Shown in pieces: positions 16,685 through 25,344 of a stretch of DNA of 64,000 nucleotides. Within the stretch, counting starts at the first letter, position 1. Every line of letters begins with the position of its first letter. The notes under the pieces were generated by a model. The model was not told the DNA's origin and did not search any database. It was given only the letters and a program-made list of their open reading frames with translations. The stretch spans positions 1 to 64,000 of the forward strand of contig NZ_CAJHAD010000014.1 in NCBI RefSeq assembly GCF_904846285.1, written 5' to 3'. The position numbers and the translations under genes are program-made. This DNA comes from Psychrobacter immobilis (GTDB lineage: Bacteria; Pseudomonadota; Gammaproteobacteria; Pseudomonadales; Moraxellaceae).

Positions 16685-18451
16685 CTATTTGTCATATAAG
16701 GTTGGTAGACGAATGTCAGCGGCGTTTAGGTAAGCATTAAAGGCAAGGGGCGTACCGCAGCTTTGCATTAGAGCAGCAAGAGATTGTACATAAGTATTCG
16801 CCGCTTGCGCCTGTTCCGTACGTGCTTTGAGCGACTGCGTTTGCGCTTGTACCACATCGATAGGCGTATTCAAGCCTTCTTGTAGTCCGAGTTGACGCAA
16901 GCGCAATACCTCTGCTGCTAAATCCACATTACTTTGTAATGCCTGATAGCGAGATTGGGCATTATTGACATCGTGCCAGTTTTTTTCGACCAACAATAAT
17001 AGATTGTCACTGACTTCAATCTCAGACAAATCGGCTTGGCGTATCTTTGCATTGCTAGAGGCTAAGGTAGCGGGTTTATCAAGCCCGCCCCAAAGCTTCC
17101 AACTAGCAGAGATACCAGCGACCCAACTAGGGTCTTTTTCAACTTGTCCATAGCCATAAAGCATGACCGTAGGTTTGTAGCCCGTATCTGACAGTGCATG
17201 TAGCTGCTGAGCCTGCGCTCTTTTAGCCGCGACTTTTTGCAGACCTGGATGATTATTCAGTGCCAAATCTTGAAAGTAGTTCACATCAAGTAAAGGACGG
17301 CTAGAAACAAATAAAGGTGTGCTTGGTTTGATACGATAATCGGTACGCAAAAGACGCTGTAGTGCCATCATCGCAAGACGCGCATCATTATTGGCATTGA
17401 CCGATTCACTTTTCGCATCCGCAAGCGCCGATTGGGCTTCTAAGCGATCGACGCGTGAGATAAACCCTTCTTCAAAAAGCCGCTGCGCCATATGGTCAAC
17501 TTGCTGCACCGTATCATAAGCATCCTCACGTAAATAAGCGGCAATAATCGCTAATTGTGCCTTAAAATAACGCTCAATTAAGGTGTTATAAAGCTCGTTG
17601 GTATCCAGTATGCTATCGGCGACGGCTTCTTGAGTGCGGGCAGTAGAAGTGCCGGTTAATGCCGCTGTGCGTCCAGCGGTATAAATGGGCCATACCACTC
17701 CTAGACCTGCGCCCGTCGTTGAACCTGAGCGCTTTAAGTTGTAATTATCTGGGATACGGTCACCGACCAACTCACCAAAATCCGGTAAATCTTCTATGTT
17801 TATGGGTGGGTCGATATTATCAACGCTACTATTCACATCATTGATAATGCCCGTTTTAATCGACGATAAGTCAATATCGGCGTCTAAGTTATAAGCAGTG
17901 GCGGAGACACGTGCAAATACCAATGGATGATCAATGGTTTTTAGCGCATCGGTTTCATATTCGCTGGCAGCAATCGCGGCTTGATTGGCGGCGATTTTTG
18001 GTGAAACTTGCAATAAAATATTTTGCGCTTGCTCAAGACTGAGAAGGCTAGACACTTCTAAGGTATAACTGTTATCAATGCTTTTATGGGTGATGGGGTC
18101 AATAAGGGTGCTTAAAGCGATATTGGGCTTTGCTTTATCTAACTCTATATTAGGCGGCGCTGCTTTCTTTTTTATAATACTTTTTTGTGTAGGGTTTTTA
18201 TAGGTTTGAGTCTGAGTTATTTGAGTGCCACTTCTTTGAATTGTATTATTTTGAGTACTATTCTTTTGAGTAATATTGTCTTGAAGGCTACTTGGAGTAT
18301 CCGCGTCAATAATTTGCGTCACTACAACGGGCGCTACTTCATTTTCTGGCGTGATAATATCATCATTGGCGTTAGCGCAGTGAGACGTGGCTAAGCCCAT
18401 GAGCGTAGCCGTCATCACAGCAGTAGACAGAGTCGATAAAGCAAATTTCAT
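16685..18451 (-). CDS. TolC-family outer-membrane efflux protein
   Basis: The 588-residue protein begins with a signal peptide (to about residue 28, ending SHCANA). The two repeated helical-barrel domains typical of the OEP family follow (about 135-350 and 370-580), with DRLEAQSALADAKS and VVQAQTQSLKARTEQAQA as the inward helices. Between signal and barrel lies a segment of about 100 residues, unusually rich in Asn, Thr and Gln (NSTQNNTIQ, TQTYKNPTQK), which is atypical. It leads the export operon and supplies the outer-membrane channel. A 16-bp repeat array sits just upstream of its start. Confidence 0.9.
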   Translation of the reverse strand: MKFALSTLSTAVMTATLMGLATSHCANANDDIITPENEVAPVVVTQIIDADTPSSLQDNITQKNSTQNNTIQRSGTQITQTQTYKNPTQKSIIKKKAAPPNIELDKAKPNIALSTLIDPITHKSIDNSYTLEVSSLLSLEQAQNILLQVSPKIAANQAAIAASEYETDALKTIDHPLVFARVSATAYNLDADIDLSSIKTGIINDVNSSVDNIDPPINIEDLPDFGELVGDRIPDNYNLKRSGSTTGAGLGVVWPIYTAGRTAALTGTSTARTQEAVADSILDTNELYNTLIERYFKAQLAIIAAYLREDAYDTVQQVDHMAQRLFEEGFISRVDRLEAQSALADAKSESVNANNDARLAMMALQRLLRTDYRIKPSTPLFVSSRPLLDVNYFQDLALNNHPGLQKVAAKRAQAQQLHALSDTGYKPTVMLYGYGQVEKDPSWVAGISASWKLWGGLDKPATLASSNAKIRQADLSEIEVSDNLLLLVEKNWHDVNNAQSRYQALQSNVDLAAEVLRLRQLGLQEGLNTPIDVVQAQTQSLKARTEQAQAANTYVQSLAALMQSCGTPLAFNAYLNAADIRLPTLYDK

Positions 18452-18469
18452 AAGTCACATAAGCCATTA

Positions 18470-18525
18470 ATTAGAATGCAATGTGTTTCGAGCACAAAGT
18501 ATTTAGAACGCAAAGTGTTTTGAAG
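18470..18525. repeat. 16-bp degenerate tandem repeat upstream of the tolC-like gene
   Basis: Units ATTAGAATGCAATGTG, TTTCGAGCACAAAGTA and TTTAGAACGCAAAGTG are followed by a partial TTTTGAAG. The array starts 19 bases from the start codon, so it lies in the untranslated leader or promoter. Confidence 0.65.
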
Positions 18526-18705
18526 ATAGTCAAACAGGGCGATATTATAGACTATTAATAGAAAGCAAAAATTGGTTATTCATAACAAAGCGTACACTGT
18601 AGTGCCACAATAGTGACGGGTCAATGCTCACTATTCGCTTATTTTACGTTGAATGAGTGGGGCTTTTATGTTAAGTGTTTAACTTTAAGCCAGATAATAG
18701 CACTG

Positions 18706-18733
18706 TTTATGGGTGAGGGTTTATGGATGAGTG
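18706..18733. repeat. 14-bp tandem repeat upstream of glpK
   Basis: TTTATGGGTGAGGG is followed by TTTATGGATGAGTG (12 of 14 identical). Confidence 0.65.
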
Positions 18734-18741
18734 ACTAAAGG

Positions 18742-18773
18742 TTGCTTAAATAGTAAATTGCTTAAGATAAACA
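18742..18773. repeat. 16-bp tandem repeat upstream of glpK
   Basis: TTGCTTAAATAGTAAA is followed by TTGCTTAAGATAAACA, about 97 bases before the glpK start. The first eight bases of the unit are identical. Confidence 0.6.
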
Positions 18774-18869
18774 AAAGTACTGGTCATAAATAGATAGCGA
18801 TAACAGCACATGAATCAAACAAGCGCATAAAAACCAAGAAAAAACATTATATAAAATAGGATGTGAGTG

Positions 18870-20462
18870 ATGGCTGGATATATTTTAGCGCTAGATCAAG
18901 GTACGACGTCGAGTCGGGCGATACTGTATGACGACCATGCCCGCCCGATTAAAATGGCGCAGCAGCCGACAACTTTAAAAACTCCGCAGGCAAGTTTTGT
19001 CGAGCAAGATGCGCAGCAGATTTGGCAAACGCAGATTAGCTGTGCCCATGATGTGATTAATCAGGCAGGGCTGCTGGCAACCGATGTTACCAGTATTGCG
19101 ATTACCAATCAGCGTGAGTCTATCGTGATGTGGGACAAGCAAACGGGTAAACCGCTAGCGCCTGCTATTATTTGGCAAGACCGCCGTACCGCCAGCTATT
19201 GTAAAACGCTTGCTGCAGAAAGCGCGGGCGCTAAGACCGATAATAACCATGATGACATGGCAAGTGAAGTGCAGCGTATCACAGGATTACGTTTGAACCC
19301 TTACTTTAGCGCCAGTAAAATCGCGTGGTTGTTAGAAAACGATCCTAAATTAAGAGTACGCGCCAATAAAGGGGAAATCGCTGTCGGCACTATAGATAGC
19401 TGGCTTATTTATAATTTAACCGGCGGCGAGCATGTGATCGATGTGACCAATGCTTGTCGTACCTTATTGTATGATATCCATAAACTGGCATGGTCGGAGG
19501 AGTTATGTACCTGCTTTGGTGTACCAATGAATATATTGCCCAAGGTACTGCCATCTGATGGCGATTTTGGTAAAACCAAAAAAGGATTATTTGCCAAACA
19601 AATTCCTATTCAGGCGGTATTAGGCGACCAGCAGGCAGCACTGTTTGGGCAAGGCTGCCTTGATGCAGGCATGGCAAAAAATACCTATGGAACCGGCTGT
19701 TTTATGCTGATGAATATTGGTGAAAAGCCAAAACTGAGCGAGCATAAGCTATTAACTACTATTGCTTGGCAACGCAAATCAACGCCAACTCGTCCAGAAA
19801 ATCTATCCTTTGATCAAATTGTCCAGTCTGGTAGACGTATGCTACAGCCGCCTAAAAGAGAAGTCACTTATGCCTTAGAGGGCAGTGTGTTTATGGCGGG
19901 CGCTATCGTGCAGTGGTTGCGTGATAATCTCGGTATGATTCAACAAAGTAGTGAGGTTGAGAGCTTAGCGCGGCAAGTAGATAGCAGTGAAGAGGTGGTC
20001 TTATTGCCGGCCTTTACAGGACTTGGCGCCCCTTATTGGCGCTCCGATATCAGTGCTAGTATTACGGGTATGAGCCGCGGTACCACCAAAGCCCATATTG
20101 CGCGCGCGGCATTGGAAGCGGTGGCGTATCAGACGTACGATGTTCTTATTGCCATGCAAAAAGACAGTCCTCATCCATTGACTGAGCTAAGAGTCGATGG
20201 CGGCGCAGCTAACAATGACTTACTCATGCAGTTTCAAGCCGACTTATTAGGCGTACCGGTGTTGCGCCCCAAAGACACAGAAATCACTGCTAAAGGTGCG
20301 GCTTTATTGGCAGGATTGAAAACCGGTCTATACGATGAATCAATAATGCAAGCGTCATGGCAAGTTGAGCGGATTTTTGAGCCTAAAATGTCTGCCGATA
20401 GACGTCAGCAGCACCTTAATAAGTGGCAACGAGCCATCGATAGAGCATTAAAAGTGATGTAA
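18870..20462 (+). CDS. glpK: Glycerol kinase
   Basis: GlpK phosphorylates glycerol to glycerol-3-phosphate, trapping it in the cell. The FGGY-kinase signatures are intact: DQGTTSSR (9-16), TNQRES, GDQQAALFGQ, NTYGTGCFMLMN and FTGLGAPYW. The 530 residues exceed the usual 500 because of an insertion of about 28 residues, rich in Arg, Lys and Pro, between the LLTTIAW strand and TYALEGSVFMAG. I place the start at the ATG at 18870 behind AGGATGTG; a GTG one codon earlier is in frame. No glpF or glpD lies beside it. Confidence 0.96.
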   Translation: MAGYILALDQGTTSSRAILYDDHARPIKMAQQPTTLKTPQASFVEQDAQQIWQTQISCAHDVINQAGLLATDVTSIAITNQRESIVMWDKQTGKPLAPAIIWQDRRTASYCKTLAAESAGAKTDNNHDDMASEVQRITGLRLNPYFSASKIAWLLENDPKLRVRANKGEIAVGTIDSWLIYNLTGGEHVIDVTNACRTLLYDIHKLAWSEELCTCFGVPMNILPKVLPSDGDFGKTKKGLFAKQIPIQAVLGDQQAALFGQGCLDAGMAKNTYGTGCFMLMNIGEKPKLSEHKLLTTIAWQRKSTPTRPENLSFDQIVQSGRRMLQPPKREVTYALEGSVFMAGAIVQWLRDNLGMIQQSSEVESLARQVDSSEEVVLLPAFTGLGAPYWRSDISASITGMSRGTTKAHIARAALEAVAYQTYDVLIAMQKDSPHPLTELRVDGGAANNDLLMQFQADLLGVPVLRPKDTEITAKGAALLAGLKTGLYDESIMQASWQVERIFEPKMSADRRQQHLNKWQRAIDRALKVM

Positions 20463-20742
20463 ATTTATAATTAAAATTTCTAAAGCACCATAGCAACTCA
20501 GTTAAAAATTACTCAAAATGCTCTACTGACCTACAAAATCGTGATAAGGATACAGGCTGTAACGTAAGGTAATCGTAATTCGGACAGAGTTTACATAACC
20601 TATCTATCTGTCGCTATTGATAAATTCCTATACTTTAGAGGAATTAAGCAACACCGCTAATTTACAGTATTTAATTGTTGACTCATCAACGAATTAGCAA
20701 TCAATAACTCTAATATATAACAAATAATTTAAGGATAATATT

Positions 20743-21423
20743 ATGAATAACGATGGACGTATTACAGACCCTAATAACCGTGTAGTTAATGACGATTATG
20801 TTGAAGTAGGTGATAGAGAGCGTATTATCGATGATAATGAACGTCGATTAACTGGCACTGACCACGATATCAATGGCAATAGAATCGTTAGACATGAAAA
20901 TGACAATATCATCGATGACCATGATGGTATCGATCGTACTGCCGTCAAGCATATGTCAAAAGAAAGTAAGCAAGATTTGAATGCTGATCCAATTACAGGT
21001 GAACCAGGTTCACATCCACTCGGTACAGGTATCGGTAGTCTTGGCGGTGCAGCAGCAGGTGCCGCAATTGGTACAATGGCAGGTCCACTTGGTACGTTAA
21101 TCGGTGGTGCTATTGGTGCTATCGTTGGCGGCGGTGCAGGTCATGCGGCAGCGGAAGCCATCGATCCGACACGTGAAGAAGCTTACTGGCGTGCAGAATA
21201 TGCTAAGGCAGATTATTATCGTGAAGGTCATGACTTTGACCGCGATTTACATCCAGCGTATGCTGTTGGTTATGCAAACCGCGCACGTTATCCAGCCGAG
21301 GCTCGTTTTGAAGACCACGAGTCAGATTTAGAGCGCTCATGGCATGAAGTAAAAGGTGAGTCGCGTCTAGAATGGAATGATGCCCGTCGCGCTTCACGTG
21401 ATGCTTGGAACCGCTTATCATAA
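20743..21423 (+). CDS. Glycine-zipper domain protein, probably membrane-associated
   Basis: A 226-residue protein of three parts. The N-terminus (1-85) is strongly acidic and imperfectly repeated (DRERIIDDNERRL, DINGNRIVRHENDNIIDDHDG). The centre (about 92-140) is a glycine/alanine zipper (GIGSLGGAAAGAAIGTM, then a second G-xxx-G run) able to insert in or pair on membranes. The C-terminus (about 145-226) is aromatic and charged, with repeated W-R-A-E-Y and R-x-W motifs. There is no signal peptide. Similar proteins are often stress-induced, but its role here is not known. The AAGGATAATATT spacing before the ATG gives a good start. Confidence 0.75.
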   Translation: MNNDGRITDPNNRVVNDDYVEVGDRERIIDDNERRLTGTDHDINGNRIVRHENDNIIDDHDGIDRTAVKHMSKESKQDLNADPITGEPGSHPLGTGIGSLGGAAAGAAIGTMAGPLGTLIGGAIGAIVGGGAGHAAAEAIDPTREEAYWRAEYAKADYYREGHDFDRDLHPAYAVGYANRARYPAEARFEDHESDLERSWHEVKGESRLEWNDARRASRDAWNRLS

Positions 21424-21739
21424 TAGTACTCTAGGCTCACAAAACACGACGATAGCCAATAAAAGTAATAATGAATAACCTGATATTTTTTAATTCTGAT
21501 AGTTAAGGTTAATTAATGGTGTATTTAATATGAGTAAGCAAACAATACAAAAGCTTACTCTCTCATTACTAGAGTTAGTCGGATTGTAGAGCTTATTCTA
21601 CTAACGGCTAAAACAAGTCTGTTTTATGTTATTTTAAAGCTTCCAAAGATTCCTTTGGAGGCTTTTTTAATGTATATTGTTATATATGAATATATGGTGA
21701 TAAAAGACAGTTATTAAAAATAATAATAATAGGCGATTT
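21424..21739 (+). other. Intergenic region with one terminator
   Basis: 316 bases between two plus-strand genes. The terminator at 21635-21669 is the only clear signal; AT-rich sequence after it (TAATAATAATAGG) leads into the next ribosome binding site. Confidence 0.55.
21635..21669 (+). terminator. Intrinsic terminator
   Basis: AAAGCTTCCAAAG pairs with CTTTGGAGGCTTT (one wobble), a four-base loop and a T run. It lies 210 bases after the glycine-zipper gene, so that transcript would have a long 3' end. Confidence 0.8.
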
Positions 21740-22768
21740 ATGATTAATGATGTGCAAGGTAGTGCTTCTAAACAATTTTATATAGCAACTGCCAATTTAC
21801 TAAATTTTGCCAATCCTAATCGAATTTATTACGAAAACGCACCTGCTTATACTAACAAAGAATACGACCATAAGCTGCGCGGCCTTACCGATTTATTGGC
21901 AAAGGCACATGCTGATATCATTGCTGTGCAAGAAGTATGGGATAGCAATGCGCTCGAAGCATTAGCGCTATCATTGGGATTTGAGCCTAAGCATGTAGTG
22001 ATTCCGCTGGCAAGCAACGATAGTGCAAGTCCTTATACCCAAGGAAAGGGCGCGCAAAATACACCAGCCGTCGGTATTATCACTCGCTTTGAACAGTTAG
22101 AAAGCACCTTGCTAGAAGAGATAGAGCCAAAAGCGATCATTGACATTCCTGATATTGGACCTTATCAGCGCTTTAATCGCCCACCGCTCATATTACGAGT
22201 GAACGCTTATGGGCAGCCGATTACTATTATTACCGCGCATTTAAAAAGCAAACGGGCTTTTTTCTTACGCGATGAAAATGGTCACTTATTAGAAGATATG
22301 GACGATCCAAACATTCGCATTCGTGCCAAGCTGCGTAGTTTATGTATGCGCGCTGCAGAAGCCGCCTCTATTCGTATTTCTATCATTGAACGCTTGCATC
22401 ATACTCGTGAGCCATTGATCTTGTTAGGTGATATGAACGATGTCACCGGTAGCGTTACCACTCAATTTATGACCGAAACTGGCGAAGTCAATTATGATAA
22501 GAGTATGCGTGACGTAGCATTGTTTGATGCTGCTCGTATCCAAGCCCGTTATGGTTGGATGAAAGATGTGGCGTATACCCATATTTATCAGGGTATGCCA
22601 GAAGTGATTGATCAGTTATTTGTTTCAGAAGAATTTTTGCCTGATAGTAAGTTTTCGCTCGGTCATGTTGAGCGAGTTGACTATTTTAATGACCATTTGA
22701 AGTGGGATTATGCCGATAGAGTCACTGATCATGGTATTATACGAGCGAAAATAAAACTTCACAATTAA
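21740..22768 (+). CDS. Endonuclease/exonuclease/phosphatase-family hydrolase
   Basis: 342 residues without a signal peptide. The EEP-fold metal and catalytic motifs are in order: NLLNFANP near the N-terminus, IIAVQEVWD (metal-binding Glu), TAHLKSKR, LLGDMNDVTGS (catalytic Asp and Asn) and VTDHGIIRA (C-terminal Asp-His pair). The family includes DNA-repair nucleases, sphingomyelinases and inositol phosphatases; the substrate cannot be told from the sequence. It stands alone, with a TetR-type gene 165 bases downstream. There is no evidence that they form one unit. Confidence 0.85.
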   Translation: MINDVQGSASKQFYIATANLLNFANPNRIYYENAPAYTNKEYDHKLRGLTDLLAKAHADIIAVQEVWDSNALEALALSLGFEPKHVVIPLASNDSASPYTQGKGAQNTPAVGIITRFEQLESTLLEEIEPKAIIDIPDIGPYQRFNRPPLILRVNAYGQPITIITAHLKSKRAFFLRDENGHLLEDMDDPNIRIRAKLRSLCMRAAEAASIRISIIERLHHTREPLILLGDMNDVTGSVTTQFMTETGEVNYDKSMRDVALFDAARIQARYGWMKDVAYTHIYQGMPEVIDQLFVSEEFLPDSKFSLGHVERVDYFNDHLKWDYADRVTDHGIIRAKIKLHN

Positions 22769-22980
22769 ACCCATTTTTTGCGTAGTTAGTGGATTATTTT
22801 TAACCTATTCATGTCCCTTGCTTGACTGTGTACAAGCGTTTATCATGCCTCTTCATTGAGTATAGTAGTGGTGCTATTGACCCAAATTACCGGTTGATAG
22901 AATGTTCTTAGATTTAGGACAGATGCTATCCGATGAAGACTATATTTATAAAGATGGGGCGTAACATTAAGAGATTTATC

Positions 22981-23673
22981 ATGAGTGAAAGTAAAGACGA
23001 CAAAATTGAAGATGTGTTGGTAGATTCGGAGCTAGCAAAAAAGCTGGTGCCTAATAAATTTAAGTTTACCAGTCAGCAAGGTCGCGCACGCCGTCAAAAG
23101 CTATTGATGGGCGCGAAAAAATTGAGTGAAACTCAAGCGATTAACGATATTACCTTGGCTGCTGTTTGTGAAGAAGCAGGTATTCCAAGAGCTTCTGCTT
23201 ATCATTTCTTTCCAAACATCGAAGCGATATTTTTAGCATTGCGTTTTTTAAATGCCATCGACATCTTAGAAGTACTTACCACTGTTGAAACCGTTGATTA
23301 TGACAGATGGCAAGCTTATTTGACCGCACTGATTGAGCGTTGCGTACAAATATTTGATGAAGATCAAACCAAAGCCAAATTGATTTATGACACCAATACG
23401 CCTGATTTTGAAGGTGACAGTTATGGTGAGCATATGGACAATCAAGTGGTGCAATTGGTTTATAAACGCCTATCAGAGCGTTATGAGATGCCGAAATTTG
23501 AAGATATTCAAGATGTATTATTGATTACCTTTAGCATTATCAATGCCATTTTTACGGTTTCTTACCGCCGTCATCAAAGCATTACCGATAAGTATTTACA
23601 AGAAGCCAATACCGCATCTATCGCTTATCTGCGCTGCTACTTACCAGAAAAATTACCGCGTAAAAATCGCTAA
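22981..23673 (+). CDS. TetR-family transcriptional regulator
   Basis: 230 residues. The N-terminal DNA-binding domain is at about 27-80: KLSETQAINDITLAAVCEEAG, then the recognition helix IPRASAYHFFPNIEAIF. The remaining all-helical part should form the ligand pocket and dimer interface. I chose the ATG at 22981, preceded by AAGAGA, over an in-frame ATG at 22933. The latter would add a basic 16-residue tail. The regulated gene may be the hydrolase upstream or an unlinked locus; no operator was recognised. Confidence 0.85.
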   Translation: MSESKDDKIEDVLVDSELAKKLVPNKFKFTSQQGRARRQKLLMGAKKLSETQAINDITLAAVCEEAGIPRASAYHFFPNIEAIFLALRFLNAIDILEVLTTVETVDYDRWQAYLTALIERCVQIFDEDQTKAKLIYDTNTPDFEGDSYGEHMDNQVVQLVYKRLSERYEMPKFEDIQDVLLITFSIINAIFTVSYRRHQSITDKYLQEANTASIAYLRCYLPEKLPRKNR

Positions 23674-23727
23674 TTGTTAATCCCTATGAAATTAGCCTAG
23701 AATTTAAAATCAAATAACAGATATTAT

Positions 23728-23757
23728 TAAAAAGCCGACATGATGTCGGCTTTTTTG
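23728..23757. terminator. Bidirectional terminator
   Basis: AAAAGCCGACAT and ATGTCGGCTTTT meet almost without a loop and are flanked by A and T runs. It separates the convergent tetR-type gene and the lipoprotein gene. Confidence 0.85.
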
Positions 23758-23811
23758 CGCGTATTTATTAAACATTTATTTAGCTATCAAGGGCGATCGC
23801 CCCAAAAGCAT

Positions 23812-24594
23812 CTAATTTTTATCAATCGTTGTTAGCGCTTGACCGTTACAAGTATCATCGCTTGAATCTAAAGGGGCGTATTCTTCATAATAACGCACGA
23901 TAAGCGCTTCTAAAGCGACGTTCGCTTTTGAGTCGTGGGTGTTAACGAAAGCCTCGCGCGCTTGCTCAAGCCAGCGATCAGCCAACCGAAAGTGACTGTT
24001 TGATGATTTTGCGCCGCGCTCACACTGGTCGGTAGCTGCCCATATTAATGACACTTCACTAAAGGCGATTTCGCGTGGCGCACTATTGATGCCGCCACTA
24101 TCTTTAAGAGCGTTTAAAGCTGCCCATAAATCAGGTCGCATGAGCGCAGAAGTAGATGGAATGTCCTCTATAAGTTCAAGGTTTTCAACTTTATCATTTT
24201 TTAACGCTTGCAAGATATTTTCTGCTGTTTGGGCAGCTTCCACGCCAGCGTCTGAACGACTATTCATACTGTCTTTATCAGTGGCATAGTTCAGCCAAGC
24301 CTGAGCTTTGTAAGCAAAATATTGTTGCCGCGCGCTCATGTTTTTTTGCTGATAAATTTGCAATTCGTTCAACATGCAATTCATAGCGCGCTGTTGGGCG
24401 CTTTGAGCTTTAGAAGAAGCTAAGGTTTCAGTATCGTTGCTGCTAAGACAGTAATCTGCTATCTTTAGTGTATTAACTTTTGGCGCAGCGCTTGGCGTTG
24501 ATACACAAGAAACGGCTGATAGTAGTAACGCAGCTGATAACGCAGTATATAAAGGTTTTTTATAGTCAGCGGCTTGAGTGCTAGGGTGAGGCAT
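23812..24594 (-). CDS. Predicted lipoprotein of unknown function
   Basis: 260 residues. After a short polar start comes a hydrophobic stretch ending in a lipobox-like LSAVSC, so Cys30 would be lipidated and the protein anchored to the outer or inner membrane facing the periplasm. The mature part is mostly helical, rich in Ala, Asn and Ser, and ends with two cysteines that could pair with others (CERGAKSS, DDTCNGQA). No catalytic motif is visible. The initial 16 residues before the hydrophobic core are longer than usual for a lipoprotein signal. Confidence 0.7.
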   Translation of the reverse strand: MPHPSTQAADYKKPLYTALSAALLLSAVSCVSTPSAAPKVNTLKIADYCLSSNDTETLASSKAQSAQQRAMNCMLNELQIYQQKNMSARQQYFAYKAQAWLNYATDKDSMNSRSDAGVEAAQTAENILQALKNDKVENLELIEDIPSTSALMRPDLWAALNALKDSGGINSAPREIAFSEVSLIWAATDQCERGAKSSNSHFRLADRWLEQAREAFVNTHDSKANVALEALIVRYYEEYAPLDSSDDTCNGQALTTIDKN

Positions 24595-24741
24595 AAGAAC
24601 AACCTTATAGTAAGGTAATAAGTATTAGAGGTTTGTATTTAAACGGGTTAGTTATCATGGGATAAAAAATATCGCCCCGTTAATACAAAATTGCCGTAAG
24701 CATGGCTTACGACAATGAGAATAAATGAAAACTAGGAGGAA

Positions 24742-24867
24742 TTATAACGTAGAATTCGCGCTGAGCGGCTTATTTTTGCGTGAATCTTCGCGTTTGAATA
24801 AGTCTTCATCAAATTTGAAGCGCAATCTAAAGTAAGCATCTTCTATAGTAGTGTCGTTATAAAGGAT
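24742..24867 (-). pseudogene. Possible C-terminal remnant of a lost gene
   Basis: On the minus strand an open stretch of 41 codons without any ATG lies between in-frame stops. It reads protein-like (EDAYFRLRFKFDEDLFKRED) with a charged tail ending in TAA. It is in the same frame as the exported protein gene that stops at 24880, separated by two stops within five codons. It could be the decayed end of that gene or of another one. The stretch is short, so chance is not excluded. Confidence 0.3.
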
Positions 24868-24879
24868 TTAATACAGAAT

Positions 24880-25344
24880 TCAATTGACTGTCGTATTTAA
24901 AGATACATTAGCAGATTTTTTTGCAGGTAATAGTTTGATGTTCCAACGAATATAACGGTATTCAGCAAGAGGGGTTTTAGTGACTTTACCAGCTACTTGA
25001 CGCATTAATGGTATATCTGCATAGTCTTTTCCATCGATACTAGCTTGGGCGCTAGCGGGATGTGCCTCACCAGTAAATGTCATGCTTGAAGGAATTGGCA
25101 AAGTGATAATTAAGTCATTTAAATCTTGTGCTAAGGTATTAGTGTAAGTAGCTTTGTATTCAATGATAGCACCAGTTGAAGCTGTTCTGACAGGTATATA
25201 AACTACTTTACCCTGCTGATCCTTAAATACTTCATTAGTGGTTAGCTCCATTTTTACTCCATTATTAGCATACGCCAGATTTAATGAAATTATAGATAAT
25301 AGAGCTGCTGACAAAATAACCTTTAAAAATCTAAGGCACTTCAT
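24880..25344 (-). CDS. Exported protein with a DUF11-like single domain
   Basis: 154 residues with a clear signal peptide (MKCLRFLKVILSAALLS..., cleaved after LAYA near residue 26). The mature part is a beta-sandwich-like domain (YKATYTNTLAQDLNDLIITLPIPSSMTFTGE) resembling the DUF11 / conserved repeat domain found in cell-surface proteins. AAGGAAGA precedes the ATG. Its role is unknown; a single domain of this kind may bind surface partners. The following sequence contains a possible decayed continuation (24742-24867). Confidence 0.75.
   Translation of the reverse strand: MKCLRFLKVILSAALLSIISLNLAYANNGVKMELTTNEVFKDQQGKVVYIPVRTASTGAIIEYKATYTNTLAQDLNDLIITLPIPSSMTFTGEAHPASAQASIDGKDYADIPLMRQVAGKVTKTPLAEYRYIRWNIKLLPAKKSANVSLNTTVN

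Larger units (their letters stand above)
18452..18869. other. Divergent intergenic region between tolC-like gene and glpK
   Basis: 418 bases without a gene. No regulator of the exporter is encoded here. Three tandem-repeat loci occur: 18470-18525 next to the exporter, and 18706-18733 and 18742-18773 next to glpK. Promoters must lie here but cannot be assigned with confidence. Confidence 0.6.
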
